Assembly (NCBI RefSeq): GCF_009789075.1
Contig: NZ_WNXQ01000001.1
Span: forward strand, 62,001 to 126,000
Source: Pseudooceanicola pacificus
GTDB lineage: Bacteria > Pseudomonadota > Alphaproteobacteria > Rhodobacterales > Rhodobacteraceae
DNA length: 64,000 nucleotides
Direction: 5' to 3'
In this document: positions 53,217 through 62,340 of the stretch, in pieces
How positions within the stretch are numbered: position 1 is the first letter of the stretch
Layout of the letters: every line of letters begins with the position of its first letter
Notes under the pieces: model-generated
The model's input: the letters and a program-made list of their open reading frames with translations, nothing else
Database searches by the model: none
Told to the model about the DNA's origin: nothing
Made by a program: the position numbers and the translations under genes

Positions 53217-54410
53217 ATGACCGAGGCATTTCTATGTGACGGGCTGCGCACGCCGATCGGGCGGTACGGCGGGTCCCTCGGCATGGTCCGTCCCGACGAC
53301 CTGCTGGCCGGCGTGATGCGCGACCTGATGGCCCGCAACGCCGGGCTGGAGGTCGACGAGGTGATCATGGGCTGCGCCAACCAGGCGGGCGAGGACAACC
53401 GCAACGTCGCGCGCATGGCGCTGCTGCTGGCCGGCCTGCCCGACACGGTGCCGGGCGTGACGATGAACCGGCTCTGCGGCTCGGGGCTGGATGCCGTGGG
53501 CACCGCCGCCCGCGCGGTGAAGACCGGCGAGGTCGACGTGGTGATCGCAGGCGGTGTCGAGTCGATGAGCCGCGCGCCGCTGGTCATGCCCAAGGCCGAC
53601 AGCGCCTTTTCGCGCAAGGCCGAGATCTATGACACCACCATCGGCTGGCGCTTCGTCAACAAGGCGATGCACAAGCATTTCGGCACCGACTCGATGCCCG
53701 AAACGGCCGAGAACGTGGCCGAGCAGTTCCAGGTCAGCCGCGAGGATCAGGACGCCTTTGCCCTGCGTTCGCAGACCCGCGCCATCGCCGCCATCGAAAG
53801 CGGACGCCTGGCCGAAGAGATCGCCCCCGTCACCATCCCGCAGCGCAAGGGCGACGCCATCGTCATCTCGCGCGACGAACACCCGCGCGAGACCTCGCTT
53901 GAAAAGCTGGGCAAGCTGCCGACCCCGTTCCGCGAGGGCGGTTCGGTGACGGCGGGCAATGCCTCGGGCGTGAACGACGGGGCCTGCGCGGTGATTATCG
54001 CCTCGGCCGCGGCGGTCGAGAAATACGGCCTGACGCCCAAGGCGCGGATCGTGTCCATGGCCACCGCCGGGGTGCCGCCGCGCATCATGGGCATCGGCCC
54101 GGCCCCGGCGACCGAGAAACTGCTGGCCCAGACCGGCCATTCGATCGGCGACATCGACCTGATGGAGCTGAACGAGGCCTTTGCCGCCCAGGGCCTGGCG
54201 GTCACCCGCCAGCTGGGCATCGCGGACGATGCGGACTGGGTGAACATGAACGGCGGCGCCATCGCGCTTGGCCATCCGCTGGGCATGTCGGGCGCACGGC
54301 TGGCACTGACGGCGGGCGTCTCGATGGGCAAGACCGGCGCGAAACGCGCGGTCTGCACCATGTGCATCGGCGTGGGCCAGGGCATCGCCCTGATGCTGGA
54401 AGCGGTCTGA
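53217..54410 (+). CDS. pcaF: Acetyl-CoA acyltransferase, 3-oxoadipyl-CoA thiolase type
   Basis: 397 residues. Thiolase active-site Cys87 in [13 protein letters not shown], His in [11 protein letters not shown] and Cys in [12 protein letters not shown] are intact. [20 protein letters not shown] is the pattern usual in PcaF/PaaJ enzymes that split 3-oxoadipyl-CoA into succinyl-CoA and acetyl-CoA in aromatic degradation. Other pca or paa genes are not in the window, so the pathway is inferred. AGGGAGG precedes the ATG. Confidence 0.87.
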   Translation: MTEAFLCDGLRTPIGRYGGSLGMVRPDDLLAGVMRDLMARNAGLEVDEVIMGCANQAGEDNRNVARMALLLAGLPDTVPGVTMNRLCGSGLDAVGTAARAVKTGEVDVVIAGGVESMSRAPLVMPKADSAFSRKAEIYDTTIGWRFVNKAMHKHFGTDSMPETAENVAEQFQVSREDQDAFALRSQTRAIAAIESGRLAEEIAPVTIPQRKGDAIVISRDEHPRETSLEKLGKLPTPFREGGSVTAGNASGVNDGACAVIIASAAAVEKYGLTPKARIVSMATAGVPPRIMGIGPAPATEKLLAQTGHSIGDIDLMELNEAFAAQGLAVTRQLGIADDADWVNMNGGAIALGHPLGMSGARLALTAGVSMGKTGAKRAVCTMCIGVGQGIALMLEAV

Positions 54411-54433
54411 GTCGCACCGACCGAACCCTGCGC

Positions 54434-54459
54434 AAGGGCCGCCCCGGGGCGGCCCTTTT
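54434..54459 (+). terminator. Terminator after the thiolase gene
   Basis: AAGGGCCGCC (54434-54443) pairs with GGCGGCCCTT (54448-54457), with a CCGG loop and TTTT at 54456-54459. It lies 23 bases after the thiolase stop. Confidence 0.88.
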
Positions 54460-54642
54460 CGTTGTAAGTCCTGTCAATCGCGTCCAGATTTCAACCGGGC
54501 AAATGCCCAACGGGGCGGAATCTGCCCGTCAAGGTCGGATTCCATGCCCGGTTTGGCGCAACCGGCGGTAGCATACCAACGAGAACGGTCCCCGGATGGG
54601 TGGGGAACGCCAACGATAACAAAAGACACGGAGAGACGGTCG

Positions 54643-56073
54643 ATGGGATTTCTCGATACCATTTTCAACGCGATCAACGATTTGACATGGGGCTGGGCGC
54701 TAGTGCCCTTCCTCGTCGTGCTGGGCTGCTTTTTCACTGCGGCCAGCGGATTTGTGCAATTCCGCTTCTTCAAGCGCATGTTCGGTGTGCTGACCGGCGA
54801 TGACAGCACCAGCGACCCGACCAAGATCAGCGCCCGCGAGGCGCTGCTTGTCTCGGTCGGCGGCCGGGTCGGCGGCGGCAATATCGCGGGCGTCGCGGTG
54901 GCCATCACGGCGGGCGGCCCCGGTGCCGTCTTCTGGATGTGGGCCATCGCGCTGGTCGGCATGTGCTCGGCCCTGGTCGAGGCGACGCTGGCGCAGGTCT
55001 ACAAGCGCAGCACCCCGGCGGGCGATTATCGCGGCGGGCCGGCACGGGCGATCATCCACGGGCTGGGCGAGAATTACCGCTGGCTGGCGGTGATCTACGC
55101 GGTCTGCCTGATCGCCTCTTTCGCCATCGGGTTCAACGCGTTCCAGGGCAACACCGTGGCGGGTGCCGCGCTCGACTCGCTGTCGATTCCGCGGGTCTAC
55201 ACCGGTGCCTTCCTGGCCATCGCGACGGGCTTTATCGTCTATGGCGGCATCCACCGGATCGCCAAGGCGGCGGACATCATCATCCCGGTCATGGCCATCG
55301 GCTATATCGGCATGGCGCTGCTGATCATCATCCTCAACATCACCGGCCTGCCCGCCGTGATCTGGGACATCATCGCCAACGCCTTCGGCATTCGCGAAGC
55401 GGTGGCCGGCGGCATGGGCGCGGCCATCGCCAACGGCCTGCGCCGCGGCCTGTTCTCGAACGAGGCGGGCCTCGGCTCGGCCCCGAACGTGGCGGCCACG
55501 GCCTATGTGAAGCATCCCGTGAGCCAGGGCATCACGCAGAGCTTTTCGGTCTTCATCGACACGATCATCATCTGTTCCTGCACGGCCTTCGTCATCCTGC
55601 TGGGCGACGTCTACCAGCCGGGCGCCGAGGGCGTGGATGGCGTGGCGCTGACGCAGCAGAGCATGGTGAACCACGTGGGAAGCTGGGCGCAGTACTTCCT
55701 GACGGCGGCGATCTTCCTCTTCTCGTTCTCGTCGATCATGTACAACTACTACCTGGGCGAAAACGCGTTGAGCTTCATGACCGAAGCGCCCTCTGCCCTG
55801 CATATCCTGCGGATCGCGATCATCGGCATCGTCTTCCTGGGTGCCGTGGCGCCGGGGGCGACGGCGGTGTTCAGCTTCTCGGATCCGATGATGGGCATCC
55901 TGGCGGTGGTCAACCTGCTGGCGCTGATGATGCTGTTCCCGATCGCGCTGCGGCTGATCGGGGACTTCCGCGCGCAGCTTGCGGCCGGCGTGACCAAGCC
56001 GGTCTTCGACCCGGCGAAGTTCCCGGATCTCGACACCGATCCGACCGCATGGCCGGACGCGCCCAAGGCGTGA
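54643..56073 (+). CDS. Alanine/glycine:cation symporter, AGCS family
   Basis: 476 residues, about eleven membrane helices. Family motifs: ALLVSVGGRVGGGNIAGVAV, GGPGAVFWMWAIALVGMCSA and RRGLFSNEAGLGSAPNVAAT. It imports alanine or glycine with sodium. The frame is open to 54544, but MGFLDTIFNAINDLTWGWAL is the family start. A G+C-rich 13-bp hairpin follows the stop. Confidence 0.93.
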   Translation: MGFLDTIFNAINDLTWGWALVPFLVVLGCFFTAASGFVQFRFFKRMFGVLTGDDSTSDPTKISAREALLVSVGGRVGGGNIAGVAVAITAGGPGAVFWMWAIALVGMCSALVEATLAQVYKRSTPAGDYRGGPARAIIHGLGENYRWLAVIYAVCLIASFAIGFNAFQGNTVAGAALDSLSIPRVYTGAFLAIATGFIVYGGIHRIAKAADIIIPVMAIGYIGMALLIIILNITGLPAVIWDIIANAFGIREAVAGGMGAAIANGLRRGLFSNEAGLGSAPNVAATAYVKHPVSQGITQSFSVFIDTIIICSCTAFVILLGDVYQPGAEGVDGVALTQQSMVNHVGSWAQYFLTAAIFLFSFSSIMYNYYLGENALSFMTEAPSALHILRIAIIGIVFLGAVAPGATAVFSFSDPMMGILAVVNLLALMMLFPIALRLIGDFRAQLAAGVTKPVFDPAKFPDLDTDPTAWPDAPKA

Positions 56074-56080
56074 CGCAAAC

Positions 56081-56110
56081 GGCGCGCGGCGGGCTGTCCC
56101 GCCGCGCGCC
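56081..56110. repeat. Perfect 13-bp hairpin after the AGCS gene
   Basis: GGCGCGCGGCGGG (56081-56093) and CCCGCCGCGCGCC (56098-56110) flank a CTGT loop. It lies 7 bases after the symporter stop. No T-run follows. It may end transcription weakly or stabilise the mRNA. Confidence 0.6.
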
Positions 56111-56157
56111 ACTGCCGTATCACTCTGCAGGGCCCATGCCCGAATGGAGGAGATACG

Positions 56158-56613
56158 ATGGACAGCATTCCCGCCCGCCACCTGTTTGACCTGTCGCTAG
56201 AGGTCGGCCCGCCGCTGGATCTGCGCGGCGCGGACGGCACCGGGCGCTGCGTCTTCCACGTCCCCGGCGGCACCTTCGCGGGCGAGCGGCTGAGGGGCAG
56301 CGTGCTGCCGGTCAGCGGTGACTGGCTGACGACCGAGCGCGGTTATTCCCGGGTCGAGGTGCGCGCCATGCTGCGCACCGACGACAACGCGCTGATCTAC
56401 ATGACCTATGGCGGCATCAACACGCTGACCGCCGCGATCCGCGACCGCATCGCCGGGGGCGAGGATGTCGATGCGGGCGAATACTACTTCCGCACCGCAC
56501 CGATGTTCGAAACCGCCGCGCCGCAATACGACTGGCTGAACCGGGTGGTCGCCGTCGGCATGGGCAAGCGCACGGGCGCCGGCGTCGAATACCGCGTCTG
56601 CGAGGTGCTCTGA
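56158..56613 (+). CDS. DUF3237 family protein
   Basis: 151 residues. The DUF3237 beta-barrel pattern is visible: HLFDLSLEVGPPLDLR, GRCVFHVPGGTFAGERLRGS, DDNALIYMTYGGI, and the ending YDWLNRVVAVGMGKR. No signal peptide. The function of the family is not established. GGAGGAG precedes the ATG. It is convergent with the FMN reductase gene. Confidence 0.88.
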   Translation: MDSIPARHLFDLSLEVGPPLDLRGADGTGRCVFHVPGGTFAGERLRGSVLPVSGDWLTTERGYSRVEVRAMLRTDDNALIYMTYGGINTLTAAIRDRIAGGEDVDAGEYYFRTAPMFETAAPQYDWLNRVVAVGMGKRTGAGVEYRVCEVL

Positions 56614-56616
56614 CCC

Positions 56617-57180
56617 TCAGGCGCCCCGGGTCAGTTCCACCACGCGCACCATCTGGGCCAGACGCTCAAGATCGCGGGTCAGCACCTTGCGGGTGCCCTC
56701 GTCGGTGATGGTGCCATCCGCCATCTTGCCGGCCACGCCGTTGATCGCGACCTCGCCGCCGGTCAGAAAGTCGGCCCGCATGACCGACAGCACCTGGCGC
56801 AGGTGATAATTCGCCAGGATCCCGCCAAGCGCGCCGGGCGATTGCGAGATGATGGCGACGGGTTTGTCGGCAAAGGGCGGCTCGGGCTCTTTCGACACCC
56901 AGTCGAGCGCGTTCTTGAGCACCCCGGGCATCGAGCGGTTGTATTCCGGCGTCACGATCACCACGCCATCGGCCCCGCGCAGCCCGGCGGCAAAATCCAG
57001 CACCGCCTGCGGCGAGCCATCGGCCTTCAGGTCCTCGTCGTAATGCGGCAGGTGGCCGATCTCCAGCACCTCGATCTCGGTGCCCTCGGGCGCCAGCTCC
57101 TGCAGGGTGCGCATCACGGTGGCCGAATGCGCGCCCTTGCGCAACGAACCGACGAGGCCGGCGAATTTCATCTTGCTCAT
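56617..57180 (-). CDS. NAD(P)H-dependent FMN reductase
   Basis: 187 residues of the NADPH-dependent FMN reductase (flavodoxin-like) family. FMN loop GLVGSLRKGAHSATVMRTL, then VVIVTPEYNRSMPGVLKNAL and ISQSPGALGGILANYHLRQV. It reduces flavin, quinones or azo/chromate compounds. AAGGAG is 7 bases before ATG 57180. It is divergent from pncA. Confidence 0.9.
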   Translation of the reverse strand: MSKMKFAGLVGSLRKGAHSATVMRTLQELAPEGTEIEVLEIGHLPHYDEDLKADGSPQAVLDFAAGLRGADGVVIVTPEYNRSMPGVLKNALDWVSKEPEPPFADKPVAIISQSPGALGGILANYHLRQVLSVMRADFLTGGEVAINGVAGKMADGTITDEGTRKVLTRDLERLAQMVRVVELTRGA

Positions 57181-57337
57181 GGTATGTCTCCTTTTCCTTG
57201 TGACAAGACGTAGTCCTCTCGCGCCCCCGCATCCAGACGCCGCGATGCGGCACCAGCGCACCCGGGATGTGCGTGCATGCATTGACGCCCCCGCCCCTCT
57301 CGGCCACCCTGCCGCGGAACCCGGAACGGAGAGGCCA

Positions 57338-57934
57338 ATGACCAGGGCACTGATCGTCATCGACATACAGAACGATTTCTGCCCCGGCGGGGCGCTCGCG
57401 GTGGAGGGCGGACATGCCATCGTGCCCGAGGTCAACGCGCTGATGGCGGAATTCGACGCGGTGATCCTGACCCAGGACTGGCACCCCGCCGGTCACAGCT
57501 CCTTTGCCTCGCAGCATGCGGGCGCGGCGCCCTATGCGCTGGTCGAAATGCCCTATGGCCCGCAGGTGCTGTGGCCGGATCACTGCATCCAGGGGTCGCA
57601 CGGGGCCGCCTTTCACCCGGATCTGACCACCGACCGGGCCGACATGATCCTGCGCAAGGGCTACAACCCGGCGATCGACAGCTATTCGGCCTTTTACGAG
57701 AACGACCACACCACCCCCACCGGGCTGGAGGGCTATCTGCGCTCGCGCAACATCACCGATCTGACGATGGTGGGGCTGGCGACGGATTTCTGCGTGAACT
57801 TTTCCGCCGTCGACGCGGCCAAGAGCGGGTTTTCCGTCACCGTACTGCAAGAGCTCTGCCGCGGGATCGACCTGGACGGATCGCTGGACGCGGCCCTGTC
57901 GGGCATGCAGGCCGCGGGCGTCACCCTGGCCTGA
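57338..57934 (+). CDS. pncA: Nicotinamidase/pyrazinamidase
   Basis: 198 residues. It deamidates nicotinamide to nicotinate for NAD salvage. The triad is Asp9 (LIVIDIQNDFCPGG), Lys107 (MILRKGYN) and Cys152 (GLATDFCVNFSA). Metal ligands are in TQDWHPAGHSSF (Asp47, His49, His53). pncB, the next step, lies 1.5 kb downstream on the same strand, with two unknown genes between on the other strand. Confidence 0.94.
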   Translation: MTRALIVIDIQNDFCPGGALAVEGGHAIVPEVNALMAEFDAVILTQDWHPAGHSSFASQHAGAAPYALVEMPYGPQVLWPDHCIQGSHGAAFHPDLTTDRADMILRKGYNPAIDSYSAFYENDHTTPTGLEGYLRSRNITDLTMVGLATDFCVNFSAVDAAKSGFSVTVLQELCRGIDLDGSLDAALSGMQAAGVTLA

Positions 57935-57939
57935 TCCGG

Positions 57940-58461
57940 TCAGGCCAGCATCGTGCCCAGGCAGCCATAGACCACGAAACTGGCCATGAAGGTCGATGTC
58001 GCCCGCAGGATCTGCAATCCGGCCCCCGGCCCGCTGGGCGGGATCTCGCGGGCGCGGGCCTGGGAATGGGCCATCATCTCGGCCTCGGTCATCGGGCGAG
58101 CGGTGGCGTAGCAGTCGGTCAGGGCCTGGATGTCGAACCCGGCCCAGTCCAGCGTGTCGATCTCGGGCCTGGCCTGCTGCAACAGGTCGCTCAGGCGCAT
58201 CATGGTGCGGGTGCGGCCATAGCTGTCCTCGGTCCGGTAGAACCCCGAAGGCGCGCCGCTGCGCCACGGCCTGAGGCCGAAACCCGCGCTTACGAACATG
58301 TCGCGCACCACATCATCGGCACGCAGAAGTGCCCCAACCGTGTCAGGATCGCGGAACAGCGCCATCTGCTGGGCGGCCATCTGCCGTGGCAGACCCTGCC
58401 TGCACGAGATCGGTTGAAGGTCCTTGGGCACTATCGAAAACATGTCAAAATCGTAAATCAT
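57940..58461 (-). CDS. Unknown protein, paralog A, with YDFDMF start and C-terminal membrane helix
   Basis: 173 residues from ATG 58461; GTG 58476 is also in frame. It is homologous along its length to the next gene. Shared features: YDFDMF then VP and LQ at the N-terminus, ALFRD..TV.AL, GFGL...SGAP.G.Y..ED in the middle, LS.....R.....W..F further on, and one hydrophobic helix at the very C-terminus (ATSTFMASFVVYGCLGTMLA). No signal peptide is seen, so it may be a tail-anchored membrane protein. I recognise no family. It is convergent with pncA. Confidence 0.75.
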   Translation of the reverse strand: MIYDFDMFSIVPKDLQPISCRQGLPRQMAAQQMALFRDPDTVGALLRADDVVRDMFVSAGFGLRPWRSGAPSGFYRTEDSYGRTRTMMRLSDLLQQARPEIDTLDWAGFDIQALTDCYATARPMTEAEMMAHSQARAREIPPSGPGAGLQILRATSTFMASFVVYGCLGTMLA

Positions 58462-58660
58462 TCTACTGCTCGTCACGCATCATGTTGTTTTGTAAAGTAA
58501 ATGGCGGCCCATCCCGGCAGGAATAGGGCAGTTTGGTGAAGAGACGGCGACCTGCCCCACGGTCAACACGCCATATATCCACCACCCTCGCGCACAGAAG
58601 AAAGACCCGCGGGCTGTACCGGCGGGCTGGGGGCCTGTCGCGAAGGGCGGGATCGGCGGC

Positions 58661-59224
58661 CTAGAACAGCATGCCGGAATACTGGCCGATGGTGATGCCG
58701 AACAGGGTCCAGAACGCGACCTTGGTCATCAGCATAGGCAGATTGCGGCCCTTGTCGTCGGGCGTGTAAACCATCGGCAGCGAGGCGCTGGCCAGTTCCA
58801 TCGACATCGGCGCATTGCGCTCGTCCGGGCGGATCCCGGCCATGTCGACCGGCTTCGCCGCGCCCAGATGATCGAGGAAATCGGTGATCGAGAACTCGCC
58901 CCAGTTGTTGCGCGTCAGCACCTGGCGCGACTCCGTCAGCGTCTCGCTCAGCTGCGCAACCGCTTCCAGCCGCGCGGCCTTGTCCTCAGCCGGATAGCAT
59001 CCCTCGGGCGCGCCGCTGGAATAGACGTTGAGGCCGAACCCCGAGGCCAGGAACAGGTCCTGCACCTCGCTGTCCGCCTGCCACAGGGCGGCAACCGTCC
59101 TTTCGTCGCGGAACAGGGCGACGCGTTCGCTCACCTTGGCCTCGTCGACGCCCATGGCCCGCATCTGCTCCTGCAGGTGCCTGGGAACCACGTAGAACAT
59201 GTCGAAATCGTATTTCAGCGTCAT
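58661..59224 (-). CDS. Unknown protein, paralog B, with YDFDMF start and C-terminal membrane helix
   Basis: 187 residues, GGAG upstream of the ATG. Starts KYDFDMFYVVPRHLQEQM and shares the blocks VALFRDERTVAALWQAD and FGLNVYSSGAPEGCYPAED with paralog A. It has an extra segment of about 15 residues before the C-terminal hydrophobic helix (LMTKVAFWTLFGITIGQYSG). Length and composition suggest a cytoplasmic domain anchored by its C-terminus. It is divergent from pncB across 161 bp. The family is not recognised. Confidence 0.75.
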   Translation of the reverse strand: MTLKYDFDMFYVVPRHLQEQMRAMGVDEAKVSERVALFRDERTVAALWQADSEVQDLFLASGFGLNVYSSGAPEGCYPAEDKAARLEAVAQLSETLTESRQVLTRNNWGEFSITDFLDHLGAAKPVDMAGIRPDERNAPMSMELASASLPMVYTPDDKGRNLPMLMTKVAFWTLFGITIGQYSGMLF

Positions 59225-59385
59225 TGCGCCGTCTCTCCATCGCCGATTGGCGCAGAAAGCCCCGCAAAACCGGCCAGAATGGGGCGCATCTCGGGCTTTC
59301 CCCCGGCATTATGGCACGGGCCGCGCTGGACACGCCCGCGCCCCCTTGATTTAACCGGTCCGGTGCACGTCACCCGGAGGAGACC

Positions 59386-60678
59386 ATGGCCGATATCGCC
59401 ACCCGCGTGTGGAACCATCGCTGGAAGATCGACCCGATTGTCCGGTCCCTCATCGACACGGACTTCTACAAGTTGCTGATGTGTCAGTCGGTCTTTCGCA
59501 ACAAGCCCGACACCGCGGTCACCTTCTCGCTGATCAACCGGACCAAGAGCATTCCGCTGGCCAAGATGATCGACGAGGGCGAGCTGCGCGAACAGCTCGA
59601 CCATGTCCGCTCTCTCTCGCTGACGCGCGGCGAAAGCACCTGGCTGCGCGGCAACACCTTCTACGGACGCCGGCAGATGTTCCGCTCGGACTTCATGGAA
59701 TGGTTCGAAAACCTGCGCCTGCCCGCCTATCACCTGGAAAAGCGCAACGACCAGTACGAGCTGACCTTCGAAGGCGCCTGGCCCGAGGTGATGCTGTGGG
59801 AAATCCCCGCCCTCGCCATCCTGATGGAGCTGCGCGGGCGCGCCGTGCTCGACACCCTCGGCCGGTTCGAGCTGCAGGTCCTTTACGCCCGCGCCATGAC
59901 CAAGCTGTGGGAAAAGATCACCGCCCTGCGCGACCTCGACGGGCTGCGCATCGCCGATTTCGGCACGCGGCGGCGGCATTCCTTCCTGTGGCAGGACTGG
60001 TGCGTTCAGGCGATGGTCGAGGGGCTGGGGCCCAAGTTCACCGGCACCTCGAACTGCCTGATCGCCATGCGCCAGGATCTGGAGGCCGTGGGCACCAATG
60101 CGCACGAACTGCCGATGGTCTATTCCGCGCTGGCCGTTGGCGACGACGCCCTGCGCCGCGCCCCCTACGATGTGCTGGCCGACTGGCACGAGGAGCATTC
60201 CGGCAACCTGCGCATCATCCTGCCCGACACCTACGGGACGAAGGGTTTCCTGGAGAACGCGCCGGACTGGCTGGCGGGCTGGACCGGCATCCGCATCGAC
60301 AGCGGAGACCCCGCAACAGGGGCCGAAACGGCCATCGACTGGTGGCGCTCCCGCGGGGAGGACCCGATGGAGAAGCTGGTGATCTTCTCGGACGGGCTGG
60401 ATGTGGAAAAGATCGAGGAGCTCCACCGCCAGTTCGCAGGCCGCGTGCGGGTGTCCTTCGGTTGGGGGACGTTGCTGACCAACGACTTCCGCGGGCTGGT
60501 GGAGGACGACGCCCTGGCGCCGTTCTCGCTGGTCTGCAAGGCGGTCTCGGCCGACGGGCGGCCCACGGTGAAGCTGTCGGACAACCCCGAGAAGGCCATG
60601 GGACCGGCGGCCGAGGTGGAGCGGTACAAGCGGGTGTTCGGGGTGGGGGAGCAGGTCAGGATGGAGGTTGTGGTTTGA
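59386..60678 (+). CDS. pncB: Nicotinate phosphoribosyltransferase
   Basis: 430 residues. It converts nicotinate and PRPP to nicotinate mononucleotide. Typical segments are IVRSLIDTDFYKLLMCQSVF near the N-terminus, the active-site region DFGTRRRHSFLWQDW, FTGTSNCLIAMRQDL, IRIDSGDP and SFGWGTLLTNDF. GGAGGAG precedes the ATG. With pncA it gives a short NAD salvage route. It is the last gene before the A+T-rich island. Confidence 0.95.
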   Translation: MADIATRVWNHRWKIDPIVRSLIDTDFYKLLMCQSVFRNKPDTAVTFSLINRTKSIPLAKMIDEGELREQLDHVRSLSLTRGESTWLRGNTFYGRRQMFRSDFMEWFENLRLPAYHLEKRNDQYELTFEGAWPEVMLWEIPALAILMELRGRAVLDTLGRFELQVLYARAMTKLWEKITALRDLDGLRIADFGTRRRHSFLWQDWCVQAMVEGLGPKFTGTSNCLIAMRQDLEAVGTNAHELPMVYSALAVGDDALRRAPYDVLADWHEEHSGNLRIILPDTYGTKGFLENAPDWLAGWTGIRIDSGDPATGAETAIDWWRSRGEDPMEKLVIFSDGLDVEKIEELHRQFAGRVRVSFGWGTLLTNDFRGLVEDDALAPFSLVCKAVSADGRPTVKLSDNPEKAMGPAAEVERYKRVFGVGEQVRMEVVV

Positions 60679-60694
60679 GGCTGAATATGGATTC

Positions 60695-60724
60695 TTGTGC
60701 ACTTTTGCTGTATCCATGTAGAAT
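60695..60724 (+). promoter_or_regulatory. Promoter of the protease island
   Basis: TTGTGC (60695-60700) and TAGAAT (60719-60724) are spaced 18 bases apart, close to the sigma-70 consensus, 18 bases before the protease GTG start. The -10 box lies inside a palindrome. Confidence 0.55.
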
Positions 60725-60733
60725 CTACATGGA
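60713..60733. promoter_or_regulatory. Perfect palindrome over the -10 box of the protease gene
   Basis: TCCATGTAGA (60713-60722), a central A, and TCTACATGGA (60724-60733) form a perfect palindrome with 10-bp arms. It covers the -10 box and runs into the Shine-Dalgarno (GGAG at 60731-60734). A repressor bound here would block the promoter. In a longer transcript it would also hide the ribosome-binding site. Confidence 0.65.
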
Positions 60734-60742
60734 GAAAGACTT

Positions 60743-62266
60743 GTGAAAATGTTGCCTTTGGCCTTGGCTACCATGGTTTGGACGTCGTGCGCCTCTGCCC
60801 AAGTCACTAATTCCTTTGAGACTGACTATGACAACGGGGCGTTCAGCATCGACCCAAGAGAGTTCCAAGGAGCATACAATTTGTCAGAAGAGCTTTCTGA
60901 CAAAGCTCTAGAGGCGCTGAGAAGGCACATAGAGCGCTCCACAAAAAATATTGACCAGCAAAACTTAGACGAATTTAGTTTCTTCGCTGCAGAACGAACT
61001 GTTCGCGGCGCCGGCTGGCTTCAGTTCGCCATAGGCGACCTCGAACTTGGCCCAAGAAGCTACGTTCTCTTGCAATCAGCTCTCGACGGCCAAACACAAG
61101 TGATTGACGAGAGAGTTGGCGAAACTGAGCATACATTGGCATTCAATGGCGACACAGTAATAGTCTACATCGCCACCCACCCATTAGATCTAGAATTTGA
61201 GAAGTCTCTACAAAAAGATGGCTTCAAGATTAAGGGGGCAATCTGGGGCGTTGAACCAGAGTTTAATAAACCGATTAAGCCATTCAGCTTAGATACAGAA
61301 TCTCCGATAGTATTGAAAGAAGGCGGCCTTCTCACACTTAAGAGCCCGCTAAATACCTCTGAAATTACGGAAGCTGCGCGCTTGCTAATGCAATATGAGT
61401 CGCGGAAGATACTCTCGGCTAAAGAAGCTGCTCAGGTTGGAAGGTCGATTGGTCGCGCCTCACGAGCAATAAATGAGGCGGCATCAACGTTGGGCGCCGT
61501 CGCAGGTTTGGGTGTGGGTTACGTGTTGGGTCGCTCCGCAGGTGCCGCCTTTGGAGCTGGCCTCGGCACTCAATCTACCGTTGAGTCAGTTTGCGGAAAT
61601 GATGACAGAATACCATCGAAACATCCATTTGTGGGTAGAGTTATGCCTGTTGGCTGCACTGGCTGGATTTCGACCGATGGTGTACTATTGACCGCCGGCC
61701 ATTGTGTAGGCCCAACGATGCTGGATATTGAATTTGATGTCCCAAACTCAACGAGATCCGGAGTACCAGTAAGGTCGGCCTTGAAAAACCAGTATTCAAT
61801 AATTCCAAAGAGCGTGAGGAGCTCAGAGCCCTTTGAGATGGGGAATGACTGGGCTGTTTTCGAAGTGGCGCGAAACACCATCACGGGGCTGAGCGTGTTC
61901 GAGGCACAGGGAGACGGTTTCGTTATTTCTCAACTAGAACCTCCTGAAACGGTGCGTGTAATTGGCTACGGGACGGACAATACCCCGCTTAGCCGAAACC
62001 AAACCCAACAAGAACAGGTTGGTGGATTTGTGAGCGAGCTAGTGCGTGCATCTGACAATGTCATTTTGAAACACAAAGTTGACACTTCAGGAGGCAATTC
62101 CGGCTCGCCTCTAATGGGGGTTTCGACCGAAGGGAAATTGGTTGCATTTGGGATACACACCAACGCTGGCTGTATGGGCGGCGGGGGGTCTAACAACGCA
62201 ACTGGCTTCAAACATCAGTCGCTATACAGCCACGTAAAGGCTAGAAACTTGGTCGGCAGAAGATAG
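60743..62266 (+). CDS. Secreted trypsin-like serine protease in a low-GC island
   Basis: 507 residues, GTG start with GGAG at 8 bases. Signal peptide 1-20 (cleavage near ASAQ). A beta-rich N-terminal domain (about 60-190; DLELGPRSYVLLQSALDG) is followed by a helical linker, a glycine-rich hydrophobic segment (about 249-277, GAVAGLGVGYVLGRSAGAAF) and a trypsin-like domain. Triad: His320 in LTAGHCVG, Asp369 in GNDWAVFEV, Ser453 in SGGNSGSP. Several cysteines suggest disulfides. G+C is far below that of all neighbours and codon use differs, pointing to recent transfer. The target is unknown and no cognate inhibitor gene is visible. Confidence 0.85.
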   Translation: MKMLPLALATMVWTSCASAQVTNSFETDYDNGAFSIDPREFQGAYNLSEELSDKALEALRRHIERSTKNIDQQNLDEFSFFAAERTVRGAGWLQFAIGDLELGPRSYVLLQSALDGQTQVIDERVGETEHTLAFNGDTVIVYIATHPLDLEFEKSLQKDGFKIKGAIWGVEPEFNKPIKPFSLDTESPIVLKEGGLLTLKSPLNTSEITEAARLLMQYESRKILSAKEAAQVGRSIGRASRAINEAASTLGAVAGLGVGYVLGRSAGAAFGAGLGTQSTVESVCGNDDRIPSKHPFVGRVMPVGCTGWISTDGVLLTAGHCVGPTMLDIEFDVPNSTRSGVPVRSALKNQYSIIPKSVRSSEPFEMGNDWAVFEVARNTITGLSVFEAQGDGFVISQLEPPETVRVIGYGTDNTPLSRNQTQQEQVGGFVSELVRASDNVILKHKVDTSGGNSGSPLMGVSTEGKLVAFGIHTNAGCMGGGGSNNATGFKHQSLYSHVKARNLVGRR

Positions 62267-62340
62267 CAATTAGACAGCGAGATAGGGACTGTAGTTACTA
62301 AGTTTCGATCGAGGCATTCAGAGAATTGGCCACTGCCGCC

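Noticed and set aside
60679-62340. Prophage or transposon carrying the protease
   Set aside because: No integrase, transposase, terminal inverted repeats or flanking direct repeats could be seen by eye, and no tRNA is adjacent.
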